64,000 bases of DNA from Treponema sp. (GTDB taxonomy: Bacteria; Spirochaetota; Spirochaetia; Treponematales; Treponemataceae). Positions within the stretch are counted from its first letter, which is position 1. Each line of letters starts with the position of its first letter. The notes beneath the pieces are model-generated. The model was not told where the DNA came from, did no database searches, and saw only the letters and a list, made by a program, of their open reading frames with translations. Made by a program: the position numbers and the translations under genes. Below are positions 16,109 to 24,658 of the stretch, piece after piece. The stretch is taken from contig JAFYWB010000010.1 in NCBI GenBank assembly GCA_017549025.1, positions 20,734 through 84,733 on the forward strand, read 5' to 3'.

Positions 16109-18199
16109 ATGAAAAACAAGAGCATTATCCGTCGTGTAGTTGTCACCACAGGAGTGATTATACTAGCAATTTTTGCCATTCTTACCATCTTTACGGTGGT
16201 TTTAACTAGCAGAACCTCTCAAGAAACTATGGAGGATAACACCCAAGTCATAGCGTCATCCTATGCCAGCTACGTTTCTTTGTGGCTTAACGAAAATCTT
16301 AATCTGCTGGACTTCTACACTAAAAGCGATGTGGTAATGCAAAACGCATCCACTGATGAAATTGGTGCATGGCTAGCTACCACTGTCAGTCGTCGTTCAG
16401 AGGAATTGGGCTACGTTGTCTACATCGATATAGAGGGAAATAGCTGGTACGACTCTGGTACTCCAAGTAACCATTCCGACAGAGCGTATTACAAAACGAT
16501 TATGAGCGGAAAGGATTTCTGTATCACCGACCCAACTTTAGCTCGTGCCACAGGTAGTGTTTCCATCATGATTGTAAAGGCCGCATACAATGCCGACGGA
16601 AAAAAGATCGGAATGTTTGTGGGTGTTAAGGATATTTCAACAATCCAAGAGAAAATCGATAGCTTTTCCTTTGGTGACAAAGGCTATGCCTTTATGTTGT
16701 CTGGAGACGGTACCGTAATGTGCCACCATGATGAAAATATAGAAATGTCTTACAACTTTCTCACCGACACAGCTGAAAGTAATAAAGACATTCATGCTGT
16801 TGCTCAACGCATGGTACAAGGCGAAACAGGAAGTGCCTTGGTAAATAATTACGTTACAGGCGGTGAACAGGAATACTTTTTCTACAGCCCAGTAGAAAAC
16901 ACCAATTGGTCCGTGGCCATTGCAGTACCAGTTTCCCAGATTATGGGAGCTTCCTACAGAGTCCTCAGACTCCTTTTGATAGTAAATATCATCAGCACAG
17001 TAATTATCATTACAACAATTGTGGTGCTGATGCTTAGATCCTTCAAACCCCTAAAAAATGTAGTATCAAACATTGAAAATATTGCCAGTGGCAATGCCGA
17101 CTTAACTAAGCGAATTACCATCAAGCGTCACGATGAAATTGGTTCTGTGGGACAGGGCTTCAATCGATTTGTGGAAAAGCTGCAAAACATTATTAGCCAA
17201 GTAAAAAGCTCCAAGGATTCTCTTGCATCCGTAGACAATCAGTTGCAGATGAGCATTAAAGATACAGATTCAGCCATCCAAGACATTCTGGTAAATATAG
17301 AACAGGTAAAGGGCATTCTTAAAAGCCAAAATAGCAGTGTAGACGGAACTTCTACCGCTGTTTCAGAAATCATTTCAAACATTCAATCCTTGGATTATAT
17401 GATTCAAGATTCCACCATGAACGTAAGCCAAGCTTCCGCTGCTACAGAACAGATGATTGGAAACATTAATGCCATTAATGCATCCATGGAAAAAATGAGC
17501 AAGGAGTTCCACGAGCTTCAGGAGCAGGCAAGTCAGGGTGCAAACAAGCAGCAGGCAGTAAACGAACGTATTGCTGATATCGAAAAGCAGTCCGTAATGC
17601 TGCAGGAAGCCAACGTGGCAATTTCTTCCATTGCTAGTCAAACGAACCTTTTGGCCATGAACGCTGCCATCGAAGCAGCTCACGCAGGAGATTCTGGAAA
17701 GGGATTTGCCGTTGTTGCAGACGAAATCAGAAAGCTTTCTGAAACCTCTTCTGCTCAGTCCAAAACCATCGGTGAGCAGCTGAAGAAAATCAAACAGGCC
17801 ATTGAAGCCGTTGTTTCCTCATCTCAGGAATCAAGCCAAGCCTTTTACTCTGTTTCCAACAGTATTCGGCAAACAGAAAATCTGGTACAGCAGATTCGTT
17901 CTGCCATGGAGGAACAGGGACAAGGCTCCAAGCAGGTTTTGGAATCCCTGCGAAATATGGGAGACAGTACCACCAGTGTTTCCGATGCCGCAAAAGAAAT
18001 GAATGCTGGAACTAAGCAGATTCTGGATGAGGTTTCAAAGCTCAAGGATTCATCAAGCGAACTGAATAGCTCTGTGAATGCCATGGGAACTGGAGCCAAG
18101 AAAATTGATGACACCAGTACCATGCTCTCTGATATTTCAAATCAGATGAATGCTTCTATCAAGAAAATTGGTTCAGAGATTGATCAGTTCCAGGTATAA
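16109..18199 (+). CDS. Methyl-accepting chemotaxis protein (Cache sensor)
   Basis: The 696-residue transmembrane receptor has TM1 at residues 8-33 and a periplasmic dCache-like sensor at about 40-275 ([29 protein letters not shown]). TM2 lies at about 285-310 ([20 protein letters not shown]), then HAMP, and a long coiled-coil signalling domain. Its hairpin tip reads [20 protein letters not shown] and [16 protein letters not shown], the CheA/CheW contact site. The ligand is unknown; dCache sensors often bind amino or organic acids. The start at 16109 (aaaggg Shine-Dalgarno) is chosen because a longer frame would overlap the previous gene. A strong terminator follows. Confidence 0.93.
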   Translation: MKNKSIIRRVVVTTGVIILAIFAILTIFTVVLTSRTSQETMEDNTQVIASSYASYVSLWLNENLNLLDFYTKSDVVMQNASTDEIGAWLATTVSRRSEELGYVVYIDIEGNSWYDSGTPSNHSDRAYYKTIMSGKDFCITDPTLARATGSVSIMIVKAAYNADGKKIGMFVGVKDISTIQEKIDSFSFGDKGYAFMLSGDGTVMCHHDENIEMSYNFLTDTAESNKDIHAVAQRMVQGETGSALVNNYVTGGEQEYFFYSPVENTNWSVAIAVPVSQIMGASYRVLRLLLIVNIISTVIIITTIVVLMLRSFKPLKNVVSNIENIASGNADLTKRITIKRHDEIGSVGQGFNRFVEKLQNIISQVKSSKDSLASVDNQLQMSIKDTDSAIQDILVNIEQVKGILKSQNSSVDGTSTAVSEIISNIQSLDYMIQDSTMNVSQASAATEQMIGNINAINASMEKMSKEFHELQEQASQGANKQQAVNERIADIEKQSVMLQEANVAISSIASQTNLLAMNAAIEAAHAGDSGKGFAVVADEIRKLSETSSAQSKTIGEQLKKIKQAIEAVVSSSQESSQAFYSVSNSIRQTENLVQQIRSAMEEQGQGSKQVLESLRNMGDSTTSVSDAAKEMNAGTKQILDEVSKLKDSSSELNSSVNAMGTGAKKIDDTSTMLSDISNQMNASIKKIGSEIDQFQV

Positions 18200-18221
18200 T
18201 CCAGCCGAATCTTTATAAAAG

Positions 18222-18254
18222 CAAAAAAGGTGGCTTAGAAGCCACCTTTTTTTT
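18222..18254. terminator. Bidirectional terminator
   Basis: aaaaaaggtggctt-agaa-gccacctttttttt between the convergent chemoreceptor and DUF1963 genes. It has T runs on both strands. Confidence 0.9.
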
Positions 18255-18255
18255 A

Positions 18256-19185
18256 TTACAAACAATCCCAGTTATACAAAACTCTGGAAAAATCCAGTTG
18301 CTGCACATCCTCTGGAGCTACGAGGAAATTACCCACCCCTGTATCTCCCCACAAAATCTGTGAATCGTCTCCTCCACAGCTATCCATCTGGAACAAAAGA
18401 TTGGTGCAGGCAGCATATTCTGAGCGAGAAAAGCGAGGATCTTCCTGAGTAAAACAAGGATATCCGCCTAACCAATGGCCTTCATTCCAGTCCGCCATTT
18501 GATTGTACACTTCCTCGCTGAACATGTCGTAAATGCTGGTGCCTTCTGGTGGCAGAGGAAGTCCAGTGGCCATAATGGCCTTTTGGAGCTCCTGCTGGAA
18601 ATCATCACGGGAGCAGGGGCCCAACCACGTGTCCACCAGCTCAAAATCAAGCTGAAACTCACCAGTAAAGGGCAAGGAGCTTTCCTCCACGGTACAGGTG
18701 GTGGGAATGCCGAGCTCTGCCACCATGGAATCGGTAACAGAAGCATCCACCTCAGGGTGATACACTACCCGCCAATTTTCCTGACTCAACTGGTTATCAA
18801 AATCTAGGCCGTAGTCTCCATCATCGCTGACAAAAAACTGCAACAAACCAGTTTGAGGAAAGCCTTCAAAGGCTGGCACCTGCTGACAATCAAACTGAGC
18901 CAGCAAAACGCAGGGTTTTCCACTTCCATCGGTGGGATACGGGTCCCAGGGCTTCCAGTAGGGCAATCCACCAAATTTGCTGGTAGTAAGTGCCAATGGA
19001 GACAAGGACTTTGTTGCGAGAATCCGAACAGCCTGTCGCTGAGTTTGCTTTTGAATCTGAGCTACGAGAAGCTGCTGTTGCTTTTGAGTAAAAAAGCCCT
19101 CCTGTTTCCCAGCTTCAGCTTGCTCATCCTCCATAGATGCTCCGTGATTCCCAAGCCCCAAAAGCCGCTGTATGAACCCTTTCAT
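18256..19185 (-). CDS. DUF1963 (YwqG-like) protein
   Basis: The 309-residue soluble protein matches the YwqG/DUF1963 family: GGLPYWKPWDPYPTDG, CVLLAQFDCQQVP, the FFVSDDGDYGLDFDN strand, GHWLGGYPCFTQEDPR, and the C-terminal LLFQMDSCGG...ILWGDTGVGNFLV. The biochemical role of the family is unknown; members are often scattered, single genes. The N-terminal 45 residues, rich in Gln and Lys, are an extension. It has a ggagg Shine-Dalgarno sequence and is probably monocistronic. Confidence 0.88.
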   Translation of the reverse strand: MKGFIQRLLGLGNHGASMEDEQAEAGKQEGFFTQKQQQLLVAQIQKQTQRQAVRILATKSLSPLALTTSKFGGLPYWKPWDPYPTDGSGKPCVLLAQFDCQQVPAFEGFPQTGLLQFFVSDDGDYGLDFDNQLSQENWRVVYHPEVDASVTDSMVAELGIPTTCTVEESSLPFTGEFQLDFELVDTWLGPCSRDDFQQELQKAIMATGLPLPPEGTSIYDMFSEEVYNQMADWNEGHWLGGYPCFTQEDPRFSRSEYAACTNLLFQMDSCGGDDSQILWGDTGVGNFLVAPEDVQQLDFSRVLYNWDCL

Positions 19186-19350
19186 TTTTCCTCCAAACTA
19201 TTTCTAAGTCGCTTTTCTCTTGTATAAAAATTGTATCTGCAAAACCTTGTTTTTTCAAGTTTTATTTACTTTCATCCGTCTTTTATTCTGTTACCAGCCT
19301 CATTCCCCTCACTTTACCAAATCCCGTATCTGCTATAAAATAGCTGCATT

Positions 19351-21195
19351 ATGAAAGCTTCCAAAACTTTGATTGCTACTCTGCGGGAAGTACCTGCAGA
19401 GGCTGTTATTGCCAGCCATCAGCTCATGCTGCGAGCTGGTTTGATTCGTAAGTTGGGCAACGGCCTTTTTACCTATTTCCCCTTGGGACTTAAAGCCTTC
19501 CGCAAGGTGGAAAATATTGTCCGCCAAGAAATGGATGCCATTGGTGCATTGGAATGTAAGCCATCTGTGGTAGTTCCAGGTGAATTGTGGCGTGAGTCTG
19601 GCCGCTGGGAAACCATGGGAGCTGGAATGCTCCGAGTAAAAAACCGCGTTGACCAGGAATTGGTAGTAAGTCCCACTGCCGAGGAAGCCTTTACCGCACT
19701 TGTTCGGGATGAACTGGAATCCTACAAGCAGCTCCCCCTCACTTTGTACCAAATCAACACAAAATATCGTGACGAGATTCGTCCCCGCTACGGCGTTATG
19801 CGTGGCCGTGAGTTTACCATGAAGGATGCCTACTCCTTCCACACCACCGCAGAAAGCTTGGACGAAACCTACCTTGCCATGGAAGCCGCCTACAAGCGGA
19901 TTTTCAAGCGGCTCGGTCTTTCCGTTATCCCCGTTTCTGCCGACTCTGGTGCCATGGGTGGAAGTGGCTCCGAGGAATTCATGGTGGAAAGTGCCGTTGG
20001 TGATGATACCTTGATTCTCTGCCCCAACTGCGATTACGCTGCCAACACCGAAAAGGCTGCCTGTGCTCCTGACGTGGCTTTGGACAAGGACGGAAATCCT
20101 CAGGTAGCTACAGAGCTTGCCATCGAAAAGGTGCCCTGTCCTGGAGTAGAAACCATTGCCCAGATGGAAGAATTCTTCAAGATGCCAGCCACTCAGTTTA
20201 TCAAGGTGCTGATTTACAAGGTGCATAACTGCGAGCTTGACCTGCGAACCGCTCCCGGCGGCCAAAGCTTTAAGCGAGAGATGGAAGGTGGCGTGCCTGT
20301 CTATCCTGTATGCTTTGTGGCAGTTGCTATTCGTGGTGACTTGGACGTAAACGAAGCAAAATTGGCCGCCAGCCTGAAAGCCAGCGAGGTGGAATTAGCC
20401 GAAGAAGCCGATGTTATCGCTTATTCTGGTGCTCCCCATGGCTTTGTTGGACCCGTTGGTCTTACCAAGCTGCCCCTGTTGGCAGATTTCAGCGTTATGA
20501 CACAAAAAGAGGACGGTAGCTTTGAGGCTCATGTTCACGACACCGTAACTGGTGGTGGAACAGCCGATGTGGACAATATCCACGTGGAGCCCATTCGTGA
20601 CTTTGTTCCCTTTATCACTGCTGATGTTCGCACCGTTGTGGCTGGAGACAAGTGCCCCTGCTGCGGAGGGGAGTTCTACAGCAAGAAGGGTAACGAGCTG
20701 GGACACATCTTTAAGCTGGGCTACAAGTACAGCAAGTCCATGAACGTTACCTACCTTGACGAAAACGGCAAGCAGCAAACTCCTATTATGGGCTGCTACG
20801 GTATCGGTGTAGACCGTGCCTTGGCTTCTATCATCGAGGAGCACCACGACGAAAACGGAATCGTTTGGCCCATGAACGCAGCCCCTTATCAGGTGGTTAT
20901 TGTGCCAGTAAAATATGACGGCCAGATGAAAGAAGTTGCAGATTCTCTCTACAACCAGTTACAAAACCTGGGCATAGAGGTTTTACTTGATGACAGAAAC
21001 GAGCGTCCTGGCGTTAAGTTCAAGGATATGGATCTGATTGGTATTCCTGTGCGAATTGTTGTTGGTGACAAGAACCTGCCCAACGTGGAAATCAAGCTGC
21101 GTTCCGAAAAGGATGCCAGCTTGGTACCCCAGGACAAAGCAGCAGAACAGGTTGCCACCATTGTTCGAGAGGCTTTAGCTCAGCTGGATAACTAA
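19351..21195 (+). CDS. proS: Prolyl-tRNA synthetase (bacterial type)
   Basis: This is a 614-residue class II synthetase that charges tRNA-Pro. Motif 1 is in LRKLGNGLFTYFPLG-like sequence, and motif 2 is RDEIRPRYGVMRGREFTMKD. An INS editing domain (YbaK-like, about residues 230-400, which hydrolyses Ala-tRNA-Pro) lies between motifs 2 and 3. Motif 3 is MGCYGIGVDRALASIIE, and the anticodon-binding domain is at the end (VVIVPVKYDG). The full set gives high certainty. A TATAAA box lies about 11 bases before the start without a clear Shine-Dalgarno sequence. A 40-bp hairpin follows the gene. Confidence 0.97.
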   Translation: MKASKTLIATLREVPAEAVIASHQLMLRAGLIRKLGNGLFTYFPLGLKAFRKVENIVRQEMDAIGALECKPSVVVPGELWRESGRWETMGAGMLRVKNRVDQELVVSPTAEEAFTALVRDELESYKQLPLTLYQINTKYRDEIRPRYGVMRGREFTMKDAYSFHTTAESLDETYLAMEAAYKRIFKRLGLSVIPVSADSGAMGGSGSEEFMVESAVGDDTLILCPNCDYAANTEKAACAPDVALDKDGNPQVATELAIEKVPCPGVETIAQMEEFFKMPATQFIKVLIYKVHNCELDLRTAPGGQSFKREMEGGVPVYPVCFVAVAIRGDLDVNEAKLAASLKASEVELAEEADVIAYSGAPHGFVGPVGLTKLPLLADFSVMTQKEDGSFEAHVHDTVTGGGTADVDNIHVEPIRDFVPFITADVRTVVAGDKCPCCGGEFYSKKGNELGHIFKLGYKYSKSMNVTYLDENGKQQTPIMGCYGIGVDRALASIIEEHHDENGIVWPMNAAPYQVVIVPVKYDGQMKEVADSLYNQLQNLGIEVLLDDRNERPGVKFKDMDLIGIPVRIVVGDKNLPNVEIKLRSEKDASLVPQDKAAEQVATIVREALAQLDN

Positions 21196-21203
21196 GATTC
21201 ACA

Positions 21204-21243
21204 AACAATCTGGTTCAAGGATCTTTCTTTGAGCCAGATTGTT
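21204..21243. terminator. Hairpin after proS
   Basis: aacaatctgg / ccagattgtt, with an inner ttcaa/ttgag extension. There is no T run, so it may be a weak terminator or an mRNA 3' end stabiliser. Confidence 0.45.
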
Positions 21244-21309
21244 CACCCTAAAACAAAACCGCTACGGTACCCTTTATTCTGTAAAAAATTTTTTGTGAAC
21301 AGGACTTGT

Positions 21310-22419
21310 ATGAAAAAAACACCCCTTCTTTCCTTACTTTTTTCTTTTGTATTGATGATGAGCGCTTCAAGCCTTTTTGCCTTCCCCGGAATTCAAAGCT
21401 ACTTGAAGGATGATTCTGGCCAGTACGTGTACTATCGAGACTACACCTTTCCCTACGAAGCCTACGTTGGTATTCTCCATTACGATGAAGGCACCTACGG
21501 AATGCGATTTTACGCACCAAATCAGCCACTGGAAGGAGTTTCTCCTGCACTGAATGGTGAAACCATGAGCGCACCAAAATCTGTGGAGCTGCTTTTTACG
21601 GTGAACACAGAGGTTTCCATAACAGAAATGACAGGAGAAAAATTCCTCACCAACATTACTGGAAGTGACACGGAAATTGTAAACTATCTCCACGACTTGA
21701 TTTACGAGTTTTCTGCCCGCCGCCGCAAGCTGTCAGAGCCAGTGGTAACAGGAGAAGTTTCCAGCCGAGAGGATTTTTCTCAGTTTGGCGGCAAGGTCAC
21801 CATGAAGTATTCCTTTGACATTCCCATCTTCAACCTGAAGGAAATCATCGATGTTGACGGAAAGCCTGCCTTCCAAGTGGCAACGGTGGGAGCTTTAACT
21901 TCATCCAGCGACAATAGCTTCTTTGAATTCACTGGTTTTCCCGCTCCCATGCAGGACAAGCCACGGAGCTTTACCTCCACAGAAAAAAAGCCCAACAAAA
22001 AGATTGAGCTGGGTAGTCAGGAAATCAAGCTGGACAGCCAGTGGACCCAAGCCGCCGAGAACATGTACCTGCTGGGAGATGTGGCCATGATCATGTTCAG
22101 CGAATTCCAGCCAACAGAGCAGGTGGCAGCAGCAGGAAGTCAGGCAATTTTTGATGCCCTGTGCCGAAACCTGTCCTTAGGCACAACAGGCTCCTACACC
22201 GATTGGGGCAATCGCAAAATCAAGCAGGGAAAGAATGAGCTGGAAATCACCATCCGCACCCACATTCCACAGGACAATGCCGTTTCCCAAAACTTTAAGT
22301 TTGTTACGAAAAACAAGGCTGGCGGCTACTCCATCATGACCCTAACGATTTTCGATAATGCATACAAAAACAATCGCTCCTACTTTGATGCCATTGTAAA
22401 AAGCTACAAGGTAAAGTAG
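21310..22419 (+). CDS. Secreted protein of unknown function
   Basis: The 369-residue product has a signal peptide (MKKTPLLSLLFSFVLMMSASSLFA). The mature protein is beta-rich with an early YYRDYTFPYEAYVGILHYDEG segment, and charged linkers (STEKKPNKKIELGSQEIKL) around residue 230. No lipobox and no recognised domain. The start at 21310 is chosen because the signal peptide begins there; an in-frame start at 21229 would place it out of register. It is a single gene followed by a bidirectional terminator. A periplasmic location is inferred. Confidence 0.7.
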   Translation: MKKTPLLSLLFSFVLMMSASSLFAFPGIQSYLKDDSGQYVYYRDYTFPYEAYVGILHYDEGTYGMRFYAPNQPLEGVSPALNGETMSAPKSVELLFTVNTEVSITEMTGEKFLTNITGSDTEIVNYLHDLIYEFSARRRKLSEPVVTGEVSSREDFSQFGGKVTMKYSFDIPIFNLKEIIDVDGKPAFQVATVGALTSSSDNSFFEFTGFPAPMQDKPRSFTSTEKKPNKKIELGSQEIKLDSQWTQAAENMYLLGDVAMIMFSEFQPTEQVAAAGSQAIFDALCRNLSLGTTGSYTDWGNRKIKQGKNELEITIRTHIPQDNAVSQNFKFVTKNKAGGYSIMTLTIFDNAYKNNRSYFDAIVKSYKVK

Positions 22420-22423
22420 ACAT

Positions 22424-22458
22424 AAAAAAGGGCTTGGTGAAAACCAAGCCCTGTTATT
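22424..22458. terminator. Bidirectional terminator
   Basis: agggcttggt-gaaa-accaagccct, with A-rich and T-rich flanks. It separates the secreted protein gene from the convergent toxin-antitoxin pair. Confidence 0.85.
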
Positions 22459-22476
22459 TTATGATACGTGTGATTT

Positions 22477-22755
22477 CTATTTACCAAACAAATCTGAATG
22501 GGTTCCTGTTGCAGTTAATGTTAAAATCAACACGTTCTTTTCGTAACGATAAATGAGAAGCCAGTCAGGTTTTATATGTAACTCTCTGTAAGAATTCCAA
22601 TTTCCAGTTAAAGCATGATCTCTAAAATGGGGAGGTAAGATTTCTCCGTTTGCCAATTTTTTAACAACATCCGTCAAAAGAGCAATATCATATCCTCTTT
22701 TTTTCATTAAACGTAAATTTTTATCAAACTGATTGGTGGTTTTAACGGTATACAT
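22477..22755 (-). CDS. yafQ: YafQ-family toxin (mRNA interferase)
   Basis: The 92-residue protein has the RelE/YafQ fold, a ribosome-dependent endoribonuclease that cuts mRNA in the A site. The YafQ-type catalytic residues are in place: His47 (RDHALTGNW), His60 and Asp64 (ELHIKPDWLLIY), and His86 with Phe90 (TGTHSDLF). So the toxin looks intact. It overlaps the upstream antitoxin by 1 bp, the usual coupled order of antitoxin then toxin. Confidence 0.92.
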   Translation of the reverse strand: MYTVKTTNQFDKNLRLMKKRGYDIALLTDVVKKLANGEILPPHFRDHALTGNWNSYRELHIKPDWLLIYRYEKNVLILTLTATGTHSDLFGK

Positions 22756-23048
22756 TAGACTTGGTATTCTGGCTCAGAATCTGACACATTTAAAATGTCC
22801 GTTATCATTTGGTCTATATCAGTGTAGCCTTTACTACTGGGATTCCTAGAAATAGCTTCAGCCTCTTTAAATGCTTTCAAAAGTTGAGCATTAGGAGTAT
22901 CAGTGATATCAAAGGGGAGTTTCTGCTCTCTAACAACAGTCTTTGCAAATAAATTAAAGGCACCCGAAACTGACAAACCTATAGAGGTACAGAACTCATC
23001 AAATCTACTTTGTACATCATCATCAATTTGAATGCTAATTGCTGCCAT
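22755..23048 (-). CDS. dinJ: RelB/DinJ-family antitoxin
   Basis: The 97-residue protein has an N-terminal ribbon-helix-helix (AAISIQIDDDVQSRFDEFC, LSVSGAFNLFAKTVV) that binds the operon promoter. A flexible C-terminus would wrap and block the YafQ toxin. The middle KLPFDITDTPNAQ is typical of DinJ. It has an aggagg Shine-Dalgarno sequence and a TATAAT-like box just upstream. The operon is likely self-repressed by the complex, as in known DinJ-YafQ pairs. Confidence 0.92.
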   Translation of the reverse strand: MAAISIQIDDDVQSRFDEFCTSIGLSVSGAFNLFAKTVVREQKLPFDITDTPNAQLLKAFKEAEAISRNPSSKGYTDIDQMITDILNVSDSEPEYQV

Positions 23049-23123
23049 AAATACCTCCTATCATTATAAATATACTTTTATTTAAGAAAAGCTTGACAGA
23101 AAATCTCCATCAAGCCCTTTTGT

Positions 23124-24014
23124 TTACTTAAAGCTCGTAACTGATAGTGGCGTACCTATCCAGATTCCCTCGCTCCCAAGGTATTCCTTCTTTTGTCCGT
23201 CTATGATGAACTGCACGCTGTTAACTGAAGAAAAAGAACAGGCTGTGTACACCACCTGCATCAGCTGATTCACCAAGCCATCCACACCATAGGAATTGAA
23301 CTCAAAATCATCGCTAAAATTCAAGGTGGCCACCTTGTCTTTTATGGAGGCAGAAAGGAGCCGAGTACCAGAAGGAATCAAGGTCATGCAATTTTGGATA
23401 ACATCATCAGAATTGGGGCCTTCCAACAAGCTATTGATGGCTGCAGTAAGGGGAGAATTCGACTTTGGAATGGAACGCACCACCTCTTTTCGACTAACAG
23501 AGCCATCGTTGTTCAGTTGCACAAAGAAAAGCCGCACGTCGGTATACTCTGTTACAATGCCGGCACTTTGCTCTGCAGTGATAGTTCCATAGGGTGTCTC
23601 AATAAGTACATCACTGGGAGAAGGTAACGGCTCTTGAGGCAGGGCTGCCAACTCATCTGCAGAGGTTATGGGTACCAGCGGAGTTGATTCCGTGGCAGAC
23701 AAACTGTTCAAATCGATGGTAGATAAATCTTGGAATTCCACTACCACATTCGGATTCGTTCCAGAATTATCCTGAATAATTACTGGAGAAGTGGTGTGTA
23801 CAGAAAGGCTATCAGTAGCAGGCTCACCTTCAATCTGAAAGTTTTCCACAAAGACAGGCTCTGAACCCAGCATATGGGTAAAAAAACCAGTTCGTTTAAG
23901 GGTTGTTAAAATATCCTCTCGCTTAACAATAAATGCAATGAGGAGAATCAAAGCCAAAATCAACCACGCAATAACTCCCGCTCCAATTCTTCGTTCTCTT
24001 CTCTGCTGACTCAT
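23124..24014 (-). CDS. GerMN-domain membrane protein
   Basis: The 296-residue protein has a single N-terminal membrane anchor (residues 11-34, GVIAWLILALILLIAFIV), a variable linker and a C-terminal GerMN domain. Its features are LFFVQLNNDGSVSRKEVVRSIP, PLTAAINSLLEGP, IPSGTRLLSASIKDKVATLNFSDDF and VQFIIDGQKKEYL. GerMN proteins occur in sporulation, in lipoprotein LpqB and in many non-sporulating bacteria including treponemes, where they probably act at the cell wall. The second ATG (24014) is preferred because it lies exactly 6 bases after a TATACT box; the first is at 24020. Confidence 0.8.
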   Translation of the reverse strand: MSQQRRERRIGAGVIAWLILALILLIAFIVKREDILTTLKRTGFFTHMLGSEPVFVENFQIEGEPATDSLSVHTTSPVIIQDNSGTNPNVVVEFQDLSTIDLNSLSATESTPLVPITSADELAALPQEPLPSPSDVLIETPYGTITAEQSAGIVTEYTDVRLFFVQLNNDGSVSRKEVVRSIPKSNSPLTAAINSLLEGPNSDDVIQNCMTLIPSGTRLLSASIKDKVATLNFSDDFEFNSYGVDGLVNQLMQVVYTACSFSSVNSVQFIIDGQKKEYLGSEGIWIGTPLSVTSFK

Positions 24015-24020
24015 GGCCAT

Positions 24021-24050
24021 AGTATAATACCCCCCTCAAATTCATGTCAA
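24021..24050 (-). promoter_or_regulatory. Leaderless promoter of the GerMN gene
   Basis: A consensus TTGACA (24045-24050), an 18-bp spacer and TATACT (24021-24026). The second ATG of the gene follows after 6 bases. Confidence 0.65.
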
Positions 24051-24101
24051 TGAGCTAGCTTTATTTTCAAAGGGGCCTCACTGGCCACAACTCCACCTTC
24101 G

Positions 24102-24275
24102 TCACTGCATTTTTTTTACACTGCCATCACCTTTATGAGGTTCTGATAAATAGTTGTTCGTAATATTTTCATAAGCTTTAATACTCATAACAACCATAGA
24201 ACCATATCCATTTTTTGTTAAAAAAACAGGTCTTGAAAAAATTAACAAGTCAGTATATATTGAAAAAGGAAATGC
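24102..24275 (-). pseudogene. Phd/YefM-type antitoxin remnant
   Basis: Translation on the minus strand gives RPVFLTKNGYGSMVVMSIKA, the core of Phd/YefM antitoxins, continuing AYENITNNYLSE and ending at a TGA at 24102. The N-terminal 30 residues expected of the family are missing: an in-frame TAG lies at 24276-24278, and an ATG at 24292-24294 is in another frame. No toxin gene follows. It reads as a decayed antitoxin in a gap otherwise free of genes. Confidence 0.6.
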
Positions 24276-24313
24276 CTAAATTCAATTTGGTCATCTCCAC
24301 ATGTTTGGTTTAA

Positions 24314-24353
24314 AACCGCCAAGTGTTTAGAGGACGTTGGCGGTTTTTTTTAC
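24314..24353. terminator. Strong hairpin terminator behind the small toxin-like gene
   Basis: aaaaccgccaa ... ttggcggttttttt, with T runs on both strands, the plus strand stronger. It lies 5 bases past the stop of the 26-residue gene. Confidence 0.8.
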
Positions 24354-24357
24354 TCTG

Positions 24358-24438
24358 TTACATTTTTAAGTAAGAGAGCAAACTAAGAATTAAAAGTGCT
24401 ATACTAATAGCTAACGAAATTTTTTCGTACTTTGTCAT
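24358..24438 (-). CDS. Holin-like type I toxin candidate (26 residues)
   Basis: The predicted peptide starts MTKYEKISLAISI and is one membrane helix. The pattern (T/S)-x-Y-E-x-(I/L)-x-L-x-I-x...LL-x-Y resembles the holin-like toxins of type I systems in Firmicutes (BsrG/BsrE/TxpA type). The ATG at 24436-24438 has a strong gggagg Shine-Dalgarno sequence. That sequence could be masked in the mRNA, because a ctccc at about 24485-24490 can pair with it and flanking atca/tgat would extend the stem. A good promoter and a terminator frame a transcript of about 200 bases. An extended -10 (TGcTATACT, 24397-24405) on the opposite strand could drive an antisense RNA. The assignment rests on pattern and layout only. 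Confidence 0.5.
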   Translation of the reverse strand: MTKYEKISLAISIALLILSLLSYLKM

Positions 24439-24524
24439 CTTAGAGCCTCCCATATCAATTATTTCAGCATTTGCTGATAGAGTTTGGGAGACGCCGCCTG
24501 AATTAAGGCATTTCCAATGTTTGT

Positions 24525-24553
24525 AATATAATCTAGAAATCACATTGTGTAAA
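24525..24553 (-). promoter_or_regulatory. Promoter of the toxin-like gene
   Basis: TTTACA (24548-24553), a 17-bp spacer and TATATT (24525-24530). This implies an untranslated leader of about 80 bases. Confidence 0.55.
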
Positions 24554-24622
24554 GTAATTAACATGATTGTATAAATTTATTTACATACTCAAAGCCCCTT
24601 CCCCCTCACTTTATTCTGACAA

Positions 24623-24651
24623 TTGAACATTTTATGAAAAAGTGTTATTCT
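24623..24651 (+). promoter_or_regulatory. Leaderless promoter of the THUMP methyltransferase gene
   Basis: TTGAAC (24623-24628), a 17-bp spacer and TATTCT (24646-24651). The ATG follows after 7 bases with no Shine-Dalgarno sequence. Confidence 0.6.
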
Positions 24652-24658
24652 CAATCCC

